Assembly: GCA_024762875.1 (NCBI GenBank) | Contig: JANTGR010000006.1 | Location: forward strand, 1 to 34,295 | Origin: Sulfurospirillum sp. | Lineage (GTDB): Bacteria; Campylobacterota; Campylobacteria; Campylobacterales; QNZT01 | DNA length: 34,295 nucleotides | Direction: 5' to 3' | Shown: piece after piece, positions 1 to 7,776 of the stretch | Layout of the letters: the number at the start of each line of letters is the position of its first letter | Position numbering within the stretch: position 1 is the first letter of the stretch | Program-made: the position numbers and the translations under genes | Notes under the pieces: model-generated | Database searches by the model: none | The model's input: the letters and a program-made list of their open reading frames with translations, nothing else | What the model was told of the DNA's origin: nothing

Positions 1-220
1 ATCCTGCTAAGACATCAAATTTACCGTTTGCATCTGATTCATAGTTGTAATAAACTCCGTAAACTCTTTCTCCACCTTTATAATCTACCTCTACAGTTTC
101 ATAAAATTTTTGCCATATTGAACCTATCTTTGCAGTTTGAGGATTCATCTCATCCAAATTTTTTTTTATTGTTGTAATTCCATAGATTGTTCTTTCTTCG
201 ATTTCCTCTACTCTCATCAT
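1..220 (-). CDS. Partial GyrI-like / effector-binding domain protein (C-terminus beyond window start)
   Basis: Reverse complement from ATG at 220 reads MMRVEEIEERTIYGITTIKKNLDEMNPQTAKIGSIWQKFYETVEVDYKGGERVYGVYYNYESDANGKFDVLAG, open to the window edge; resembles GyrI-like small-molecule-binding domains. Confidence 0.7.
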   Translation of the reverse strand, partial: MMRVEEIEERTIYGITTIKKNLDEMNPQTAKIGSIWQKFYETVEVDYKGGERVYGVYYNYESDANGKFDVLAG

Positions 221-420
221 CTTCCTTTGTGTTTATTTGATAGCTTTATATAACTATTTATTAACTAACAAAACATACAAAACACCTCCATATTCCCACA
301 TTATCACACAGCAAAAATGCAAGATAATAATATTACCAATGAAACTATTTGTAAATTTTAATCATTATAACAAAAAATTAAAATAATTTAAAGCTTAAAA
401 TAAACTTTTAGCCCGAAATA

Positions 421-455
421 TGACAATTAACATACAAAGTGTGTGTTAATTGTCA
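421..455. repeat. Perfect 12-bp inverted repeat TGACAATTAACA...TGTTAATTGTCA in an intergenic region
   Basis: Arms 421-432 and 444-455, spacer TACAAAGTGTG. Confidence 0.8.
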
Positions 456-576
456 AAAAAGCCGTTATTTGTGCAAAGTGTTCATAGTATAGGCGCTTCT
501 TAGAACTCACCATTTCCAAAACAAAAAGATGATAAACTTTATCTACGAGCGATATCGCTTGACAGGAGAGGGAGAG

Positions 577-1332
577 ATGGGACAAAAACGCGCCGTAGCA
601 ACGAGGCTGCACACGACAAACGAAAGCATACCTATCGACATCCAGAAGCTTCATGATTGGAGTGCGCAGGTGTTGGAGTATTGTGATTTGTTGATTTTGG
701 TGATGGATGCGCGCTACTATCAGACGTTGGGTGGGATGTTTGAGAAGTTTGGTGATCGTGTTCAGGTATTTCATGTTGATCCGTGGATTAGCTTCACCCA
801 GCCACTGAACATGATCGTCGAAAAGGGCTTGGCACTGGGGGCGAGGTATGTGCTTTTTCAGAGCATCGAAGTGACTATCGAGAAAAAAGATGTCGCAAAG
901 CTCTTTGAAAGGATGGATGAGGACACGCTTGTCGTCGGTGCCAAGCTCCATGAAAAGCACGGCAGAAGAAGCGGCAAGCAGATACTGGATGGTTGGAATA
1001 CCCCATGGAACACCCTGGCTCTTTGGAACCTCCAAAAGCTGGGGCTTACGGGATTTTTGACGATCTCCTCTGGCAATATCGACGGTATTCCCGGTGGGGT
1101 AGAAGAGGTGGTGGCGATATCCTTGCTGCAACACTTCCAACCCCAAAAGATGAAAGCAAAACTCATCCGTCTCGCATCGGTGCATTGGGATGTCTCATGG
1201 GAGTGTGAACACCGCGTGAAGTATCATGATAGCAAGATGGCATCAAAGCAAGAACGCGCAAATGCCCAACTAGCAGTGCTTCATATCGTAGATGGAGTCG
1301 TAGATGTATGTGAGGAGAAGTATCTATCATGA
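577..1332 (+). CDS. Conserved hypothetical protein upstream of an oxidoreductase; likely start MGQKRAVATRL at 577 after GGAGAGGGAGAG
   Basis: ORF track 529..1332; internal ATG at 577 has a good RBS; ends at an ATGA overlap with the next gene. Confidence 0.75.
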   Translation: MGQKRAVATRLHTTNESIPIDIQKLHDWSAQVLEYCDLLILVMDARYYQTLGGMFEKFGDRVQVFHVDPWISFTQPLNMIVEKGLALGARYVLFQSIEVTIEKKDVAKLFERMDEDTLVVGAKLHEKHGRRSGKQILDGWNTPWNTLALWNLQKLGLTGFLTISSGNIDGIPGGVEEVVAISLLQHFQPQKMKAKLIRLASVHWDVSWECEHRVKYHDSKMASKQERANAQLAVLHIVDGVVDVCEEKYLS

Positions 1333-2528
1333 TAGATGTACTAGTCGTAGGAACGGGTGAATATGTCACAGGGATTGCAGGAGAGAGTGTTGTCGAGAGT
1401 GATAAGAGCTTTGGCGTGGTGGCGCTCTCGCTTTTTGATATGCGTCAGCGCGGTCTGATAGGAGAGATACACCTGGCAGGACGCAATGGCAAACGATTTG
1501 CTGCGATAAAAGAGCATTTTGAGAGACATATCAGAGGGGCTTATCATGATATGGATGTAGATTTTCATGCCTACCCCGATCAGCCTATCGTCGATGAAGA
1601 TGCGTACAAAAAAGCCATCATGATACTTCCAAAAGGCTCGGCAGTGCTTATCTTTACCCCAGATGACACGCACTTTGAGATAGCCAGGTTTGCGTTGGAA
1701 GCGGGTATGCAGGTACTCGTCGCAAAACCTCTTGTAAAGACAGTCGCAGAGCATGAAGCGTTGATGAAGTTGAGTCGTGAACAGGACTTGCTTTTGATGT
1801 TGGAAGTACACAAGCGATTTGATCCCCTCTATGCAGATGCGGTCGATGAGATACGCACGCTGGGGGATTTTTCCTATTTTAACGCGTATATGAGTCAGCC
1901 AAAGTCCCAGTTAGAGACCTTCAAGGCATGGGCAGGCATCAGCAGTGATATCTCCTATTATCTCAATGCCCATCATATAGACTTGCTTTCGTGGGCACTG
2001 CAAGATATCGCCAAGCCTGTGAGTGTGTATGCTGTGGCGTCGCATGGTGTGGCAGATGCACTGCTAAAGCGTGAGGTAGAAGATACTATTACGCTGACAG
2101 TCCAGTGGCAAAATCTCCAAAGCAACAATCTCGCGACTTCTATCCACACCGCTTCATGGATAGCACCGCCTAGTGATGTGCACTCCCAACAGCGCTTTTT
2201 CTATATGGGGCACAAAGGTGAGATCAACATCGACCAAGCCCATCGTGGATACACCCAGAGCAAGGATAGCACAGGCTTTAAGTCAGCCAATCCCCTCTTT
2301 ATGAAGTACACACCAAGAGAGGGCAAGTTCGCAGGACAGAGCGGCTATGGCTATCAGAGTATCGAGCATTTTATCAAAGCGGCTATCGCTTTAAAAGAAA
2401 AAACAACGACGTTAGAAGGGCTGAATAAAACTTTGCCAACTATTGCAAATACGCTTCAAACGACGGCTATTTTGGAAGCAGGATACAAAAGCTTGAGAAG
2501 TGGGGAAGTAGAAAGGATACTGTTTTAG
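1329..2528 (+). CDS. Gfo/Idh/MocA-family NAD(P)-dependent oxidoreductase
   Basis: VLIFTPDDTHFEIARFALEAGMQVLVAKPLVKTVAEHEAL...EVHKRFDPLY is typical of the family. Confidence 0.85.
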   Translation: MIDVLVVGTGEYVTGIAGESVVESDKSFGVVALSLFDMRQRGLIGEIHLAGRNGKRFAAIKEHFERHIRGAYHDMDVDFHAYPDQPIVDEDAYKKAIMILPKGSAVLIFTPDDTHFEIARFALEAGMQVLVAKPLVKTVAEHEALMKLSREQDLLLMLEVHKRFDPLYADAVDEIRTLGDFSYFNAYMSQPKSQLETFKAWAGISSDISYYLNAHHIDLLSWALQDIAKPVSVYAVASHGVADALLKREVEDTITLTVQWQNLQSNNLATSIHTASWIAPPSDVHSQQRFFYMGHKGEINIDQAHRGYTQSKDSTGFKSANPLFMKYTPREGKFAGQSGYGYQSIEHFIKAAIALKEKTTTLEGLNKTLPTIANTLQTTAILEAGYKSLRSGEVERILF

Positions 2529-2589
2529 CGGTATCCAAGAGCCTAAAAAAGAGAAATATTTAAACATTTGCAATTTTTAAAAAAATTAG

Positions 2590-2725
2590 TTATAATGAGC
2601 AGGATGTAAGATGAGGTTAGAGTTCATCTTTGGTAACTTAAGTATCACTACTGCTAGACCGAAAGACTCCCCGATTTTCACTCCGCTTCTTATAGAAGTG
2701 AAATTTATACAAAAGGCATTTACAA
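2590..2725 (+). promoter_or_regulatory. TATAAT-type promoter and long structured 5' UTR of the cold-shock gene
   Basis: TATAAT near 2592; leader of about 115-120 nt with hairpin CTTCT-TAT-AGAAG and flanking TTTCA/TGAAA. Confidence 0.5.
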
Positions 2726-2944
2726 ATGGCAGAAATCAAAAATGGAACAGTAAAATGGTTCAACGATGAAAAAGGTTACGGATTTATTCAACAAGAAGAT
2801 GGTGGGAGCGATGTATTCGTACACTTTCGTCAAGTAAACAACACAAGCGGTGGTCGTGTTTCTTTGGCAGAAGGTCAAGCAGTTACATTTGAAATCGGTG
2901 AAGGTCAAAAAGGCCCTCAAGCAGAAAACGTAACACCTTTATAG
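2726..2944 (+). CDS. Cold-shock domain protein
   Basis: [37 protein letters not shown]1/RNP2 cold-shock motifs. Confidence 0.97.
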   Translation: MAEIKNGTVKWFNDEKGYGFIQQEDGGSDVFVHFRQVNNTSGGRVSLAEGQAVTFEIGEGQKGPQAENVTPL

Positions 2945-2951
2945 TTTTTAA

Positions 2952-2985
2952 ACAGTTGTGATGTGCGGGGGCATATCACAACTGT
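2952..2985. terminator. Hairpin between convergent genes, likely bidirectional terminator
   Basis: ACAGTTGTGAT (2952-2962) / ATCACAACTGT (2975-2985). Confidence 0.65.
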
Positions 2986-2988
2986 GAT

Positions 2989-4317
2989 TTATTGTCCCCT
3001 CACTCTTTTTGAAAAAGCATTTTGGAAGAGTCCATTTGGATCTTCTTGATCTACAAAATGCCAAAAATCATCCCATTTTTTATAATTTTTCTTAAAATCC
3101 TCTGTCGTGATACGAAACTGTTTACCCCAATGCGGTCGTCCACTGTGTTTGAGCAGTATCCTGTCCACTTCTGAAAAATAGCGAAAATACTCCGGTTCTC
3201 TTCCATAAGGAAAGTGTATCTTTGTTCCGATAAAGCAGACATCTTCTCCCTGTGTAGGGCTCATCCAGAAAGTATCTTTTTTGACAAAACGTACTTCAAT
3301 AGGTGTATCGACACGCATCCCTGTTGTGTGAATCATCTCAATCAACTGGCGAAATACATCAAATGTCTCTTCTATTTTAAAGGCATATTCAACGACATCC
3401 TGCTTGAGTACATGCGGTAGGAAAAAAGCCCAGTGTGAAGGGTAGACACTCTGTGCACTTTCTCCCTCTTTTGGCAATAGCAGCTTACTCATCAGACGAT
3501 TGATAGATGGAACAAGAGAACGTTTGAAAGAAGCAAAAAAGAGTAAAAATTCATGGAAAAAATTGTTGATAATCACCCCGGTAAAACCATACGTCATCCA
3601 TTTTTTGAAGCTGGAACTGACTGGTTTATCTGTGCGGTTTCCCAGCCAAATCATAAAATCTGTCGTATGGGGAATCCAGATAAATTTAAAGTGGTCATTT
3701 TCTTTTAAGAGTGTGTCAAATTGTGACTCGATCATTTCAAGTGACATCTTTTTTTCTGTCACTTCGAGTTTAAAATAGGGTTCACACTGCAGCGTGATAT
3801 GGGTGATGATACCCAGCACACCCAGACCGACAGCATAGATATCAAATTCTGCATCACTGTTTTTAATGGTTTTTTTCTCACCACTGGGGGTAATGAGCCG
3901 AAATTCCAATACATCTGATACAAAAATACCATAATCCATACCACTGCCATGATAGCCTGTTGAACAGGCACCGGCAATATTGTCAAAGATATTGGTTCCA
4001 AGATTTTTCAGTGAAAGATTGTTCTTTTTGAGCTGCTTGATGAGAGAGGGGATGCGTATCCCTGCCTGCACAGTAACGCTATGCTGCACATGATCGATGT
4101 GCTCAATGGCATGGAACTTTTTCAAGGAGACGTTGATGCCTCCTTTATCTGCACAAAAGATGTCATTATAGGAGTGTTTGGCACCAACAACTTTGATAGG
4201 AGTATGGTTTTCGTTACATATTTTTACAAGATTTAAGATCTCTTCTTCGCTGGTTGGATAGACGATATCTTTAGGAGAACAGAAAGTAGTTTTTGCCCAG
4301 TTTTTGAGTTGTTTCAT
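2989..4317 (-). CDS. FAD-binding oxidoreductase, D-arabinono-1,4-lactone/L-gulonolactone oxidase family
   Basis: N-terminal VYPTSEEEILNLVKICNENHTPIKVVGAKHSYND FAD-binding region; C-terminal HWGKQF motif. Confidence 0.85.
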   Translation of the reverse strand: MKQLKNWAKTTFCSPKDIVYPTSEEEILNLVKICNENHTPIKVVGAKHSYNDIFCADKGGINVSLKKFHAIEHIDHVQHSVTVQAGIRIPSLIKQLKKNNLSLKNLGTNIFDNIAGACSTGYHGSGMDYGIFVSDVLEFRLITPSGEKKTIKNSDAEFDIYAVGLGVLGIITHITLQCEPYFKLEVTEKKMSLEMIESQFDTLLKENDHFKFIWIPHTTDFMIWLGNRTDKPVSSSFKKWMTYGFTGVIINNFFHEFLLFFASFKRSLVPSINRLMSKLLLPKEGESAQSVYPSHWAFFLPHVLKQDVVEYAFKIEETFDVFRQLIEMIHTTGMRVDTPIEVRFVKKDTFWMSPTQGEDVCFIGTKIHFPYGREPEYFRYFSEVDRILLKHSGRPHWGKQFRITTEDFKKNYKKWDDFWHFVDQEDPNGLFQNAFSKRVRGQ

Positions 4318-4345
4318 AAAAGTAACCTGTTTTTATGAAACATTT

Positions 4346-4375
4346 TATCATGATAGGGGTCAACCTATCATGATA
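4346..4375. repeat. Two copies of TATCATGATA separated by 10 bp, potential stem-loop
   Basis: ttTATCATGATAggggtcaaccTATCATGATAa; the extended arms TTATCATGATAGG / CCTATCATGATAA are complementary. Confidence 0.9.
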
Positions 4376-4380
4376 AGCAA

Positions 4381-5586
4381 CTATCTTTTGAGTAAATCAA
4401 TCATAAAAAAGTCAGAATCACCATTGCCATAGCTTTTTGTTTCTCCCACGATGACAAATGAGCCTCTAGCGGTTTTAGTCACTGCATGCGCCATATCTTT
4501 ACTCGCGCCTCCATAGAGATTGCCCCAGACAGAATGTCCTTTGCTATCGAGTTCTAAAACATAAAAGTCATATTTTCCGTGTCCGATTGATTTCGTGGTT
4601 CCTACAACTAAAAAACCGCCTTCAGGTGTGCTTGTGACATCATTGCCGTATTCAATGCTTTTAAACCCAAAAAGTTGGTGCCAGACCTGTTCACCATTTT
4701 TATCCAATCTCATGACATCAACATCTTTATGTTTGCTGCCATAAGACTCTGTTGCACCCGTTGTAACACAGCCACCGTCTTTGGTTGCAGTCAGACCATG
4801 CACGATGTCATCAGGCTCTTCTCCATAAGCTTTTGCCCAAAGCTGCTTGCCCTCTGGTGTTATTTTACTGATATAAAAGTCAAAATTACCATCATTATAA
4901 GAACTGGATCCGCCTGCAAGGATAAAGTTACCGTCACTGGATTTGACAATAGCATTGGCGATGTCGTCACGTTTGCCGCCAAAAGTTTTTTGCCAGATTT
5001 TATTGCCGTTTTTATCGAGTTTCAGTAGATAGATATCTTTTTCACCTTTACCAAAAGATTCAGTGGTTCCCACAGTGATCACGCCGCCATCTTTGGTCGG
5101 GGCAACACCATAAAGATACTCCGCATCATCTCCGCCATATGCTTTTTGCCACAGTAGTTTTCCATCAGGTGAGAATTTAACGATATAAGCATCTTTGTCA
5201 CCAGATTTATTAAAAGATTCTCCATAGCCAACCATCACAAGATTGCCATCGCTGGTCATCGTAACAGCGCTGCCCAGATCTCTTTTTTTACCACCAAAGG
5301 CTTTTTTCCAGAGTGTGCGTCCTTTGCTGTTCACACGGATAGCGCAGAGATCTTCCCTGCCATGTCCCATAGACCTGCAGGTACCGGCAACGATCACATC
5401 TCCATTTTTCAGCGCTATGACATCTGAAGCGATCTCTTTTTTACTGCCTCCAAAGGTACTTTTCCAGGTAAATTTCAACTCGGGTTTACTGGGCTTTTTG
5501 CTAGGACTGTTCTCTTGTTTTGCTACAGCCTGCAGACTCAAAAGTGAAGTCAGTATCAGTGGCAAAACCGCTTTTTTAATCATCAT
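4381..5586 (-). CDS. Secreted seven-repeat (about 52 aa) beta-propeller-like protein
   Basis: Signal peptide MMIKKAVLPLILTSLLSLQAVA; seven repeats of the form W-KTFGG-(KD)DIA-AV--T-DGG-IVVG-T-S-G-G--D-Y--KLD-NG. Confidence 0.85.
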   Translation of the reverse strand: MMIKKAVLPLILTSLLSLQAVAKQENSPSKKPSKPELKFTWKSTFGGSKKEIASDVIALKNGDVIVAGTCRSMGHGREDLCAIRVNSKGRTLWKKAFGGKKRDLGSAVTMTSDGNLVMVGYGESFNKSGDKDAYIVKFSPDGKLLWQKAYGGDDAEYLYGVAPTKDGGVITVGTTESFGKGEKDIYLLKLDKNGNKIWQKTFGGKRDDIANAIVKSSDGNFILAGGSSSYNDGNFDFYISKITPEGKQLWAKAYGEEPDDIVHGLTATKDGGCVTTGATESYGSKHKDVDVMRLDKNGEQVWHQLFGFKSIEYGNDVTSTPEGGFLVVGTTKSIGHGKYDFYVLELDSKGHSVWGNLYGGASKDMAHAVTKTARGSFVIVGETKSYGNGDSDFFMIDLLKR

Positions 5587-5606
5587 TTATCTCCTTTATA
5601 GTTGTA

Positions 5607-5653
5607 TGCTCTAAAGAAGTAGTATTGGTGAACGATGCTACTTCTTTAGAGCA
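5607..5653. repeat. Perfect 16-bp inverted repeat TGCTCTAAAGAAGTAG/CTACTTCTTTAGAGCA, loop TATTGGTGAACGATG
   Basis: Arms 5607-5622 and 5638-5653, in the divergent intergenic region. Confidence 0.9.
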
Positions 5654-5744
5654 CAAATTATTAGTATTTATTATACTTATATCTATATTAACTCCTACTT
5701 AACACTTATCATGATAGAAGTAAATGGTGGATATACTATCTCTT

Positions 5745-6287
5745 ATGAAACAAAAAGTATTAATATTGCATGGTTGGGGTGGCAGTGACTATCCGCATTG
5801 GCAGAGTTGGCTGGCTGGAGAGATTGCCAAGTCTTATGGCACAGTTTCTTTTCCGCTTTTGCACAATCCGCACTTCCCCAGTAAAAACAGACAGATGAAG
5901 CAGGTCAGGCAGCTGCTGCATGAATTTCAACCAGACATTGTTATCTGCCATTCCCTGGCAAATATCATCTGGTTTCATCTTTGCCAGGAAGGTGGGATAC
6001 CCCGGATCCAAAAGCTCTTGCTTGTGGCACCTCCAGCAAATACCTGTGATATTGAAATCATAAAAAAGTTTTTTCCCTATGAAATACCTGTCAATCTTTT
6101 TTCTCACAAGACACTGCTGGTTACTTCCACAAATGATCCTTACTTAACTGTCCAAGAGGCCAAAAGCTTACAAAAAGCATTGGGTATAGAGATGAAAGTA
6201 CTTGAAAATGCCGGTCATATCAATGCAGACAGCGGGTATGGTAAGTGGGAATGGGTACTAGAATGGGTGAAGCAGGAGAGAGAATAG
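5745..6287 (+). CDS. Alpha/beta hydrolase, RBBP9/YdeN-type serine hydrolase
   Basis: KVLILHGWGGSDYPHWQSWL... ICHSLAN nucleophile region, NDPYLTV, GHINADSGYGKW. The track starts at 5724; 5745 ATG (MKQKVLILHG) is more likely. Confidence 0.85.
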   Translation: MKQKVLILHGWGGSDYPHWQSWLAGEIAKSYGTVSFPLLHNPHFPSKNRQMKQVRQLLHEFQPDIVICHSLANIIWFHLCQEGGIPRIQKLLLVAPPANTCDIEIIKKFFPYEIPVNLFSHKTLLVTSTNDPYLTVQEAKSLQKALGIEMKVLENAGHINADSGYGKWEWVLEWVKQERE

Positions 6288-6480
6288 AAAATTGAACTGC
6301 TTCAAGCCCAAACAAGTCAGTTTACAATCGCAGTGCTGTGAAAGTAATACCAAATGAATATATGCAATTTCCGTTCTTTTAGGACGTTAGTTTTTCTTTT
6401 GTCTAAATTTTAATCAATCAAACAGGTAAAAAGTCACAATAGCATTGTATACTCATTGTAAAAATTACTGAGGAGTATTT

Positions 6481-7764
6481 ATGGCAAGTGGATTTAAGGC
6501 ACTAAAAGGACAGGGGCATTGGCCGACGCTGTTTGCAGCATTTTTATATTTTGATTTTTCTTTTATGGTGTGGACGATGTTAGGGCCGCTGTCTACAGAG
6601 ATTACAGAGTCTTTGGCAGCAGGTGGATTTATGATGAGCCCTTCCCAAAAAGCGACTTTACTTTCTCTCCCTATTTTATCAGGGGCACTTTTGCGGATAT
6701 TGCTTGGTTTTGGTGTTGATAAACTAGGAGCCAAAAAAACAGCACTGATAGCACAGGCTGTTGTTATATCTTCTCTCTTTTTTGCTTATCTGCAAGGTGA
6801 ATCTATCACGTACAGTCAATTACTTGTTGTTGCATTGGGACTTGGTTTTGCAGGGGCTTCATTTGCTGTGGCACTCCCACAGGCAGGTCAATGGTATCCG
6901 CCAAAACTGCAGGGTATAGTACTGGGTATCGCAGGTGCAGGAAACATTGGTGTAGTTATCGACTTTCTTTTTGCACCAAAGATTGCAGAGCTTTGGGGAT
7001 GGCAAGCCGTATTTTTGGTAGGTGGTATTCTTTCGACTATTATATTTATAGCGTACATGTTTATGGCAAAAGATGCACCAGCATCTGTTTATACTCCCAG
7101 ACCTAAAAAAATCAAAGATTATTTTAAATTGCTAAAAGATAAAGATACCTGGTGGTTTAATCTTTTTTATGCGGTCAGTTTTGGTGGATTTGTAGGATTT
7201 GCAGGTTATATGAAGGTGTATTTGATGAACACTTATCAGGCGGATATGTCTGCTTTTGGCTTGGATATGCTTGATGAAAGTAATGTGAAAGTTATTGCCG
7301 GTTATTTTGGTGCCCTTTGTATCTTCGCCGGTGCGGTTTTAAGACCGGTTGGTGGTAATATTGCAGATAAAATCGGTGGAATCAAATCGCTTTATTTTTT
7401 CTTTGGAACTGTAGCGATACTGGCAATTGTCAATGCGACAATGCACCTTCCTTTTTATATAGCTATCATTGTATTGTTCTTAATCATGGCCAATCTTGGG
7501 ATGGCAAACGGGGCAGTATTTCAACTGGTACCACAAAGATTTGGCAAAGATATCGGTATCATGACAGGTATCATCGGTGCAGCCGGTGGACTAGGCGGTA
7601 CGGCACTGATTAAAACATTGGGATGGAGTAAAGGGGCATTTGATGGCTATGCAGCTGGATTTGTGATCTTTGCATGTGTCGTTTTGCTGGCAGTTGCTGG
7701 TATATCTTTTGTCAAAACCAGATGGAGAACGACCTGGGGTGTGCAGGCAGGCGGAATCATTTAA
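6481..7764 (+). CDS. narK: MFS nitrate/nitrite transporter, NarK family
   Basis: FDFSFMVWTMLGPLSTEI, LLSLPILSGALLRILLGFGVDKLGAKK, NLGMANGAVFQLVPQRF(G) are NarK-family signatures. Confidence 0.93.
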   Translation: MASGFKALKGQGHWPTLFAAFLYFDFSFMVWTMLGPLSTEITESLAAGGFMMSPSQKATLLSLPILSGALLRILLGFGVDKLGAKKTALIAQAVVISSLFFAYLQGESITYSQLLVVALGLGFAGASFAVALPQAGQWYPPKLQGIVLGIAGAGNIGVVIDFLFAPKIAELWGWQAVFLVGGILSTIIFIAYMFMAKDAPASVYTPRPKKIKDYFKLLKDKDTWWFNLFYAVSFGGFVGFAGYMKVYLMNTYQADMSAFGLDMLDESNVKVIAGYFGALCIFAGAVLRPVGGNIADKIGGIKSLYFFFGTVAILAIVNATMHLPFYIAIIVLFLIMANLGMANGAVFQLVPQRFGKDIGIMTGIIGAAGGLGGTALIKTLGWSKGAFDGYAAGFVIFACVVLLAVAGISFVKTRWRTTWGVQAGGII

Positions 7765-7776
7765 TGAAGCAATAAT

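Noticed and set aside
427-1185. 252-aa minus-strand ORF and other antisense ORFs opposite long genes
   Set aside because: They oppose well-supported plus-strand genes with RBSs, show low-complexity or atypical composition and have no recognisable domains; they are probably shadow ORFs.
5607-5653. Integron attC-like or tRNA-like structure
   Set aside because: No GTTRRRY/RYYYAAC core sites, no integrase in the window, and the fold is a simple hairpin, not a cloverleaf.
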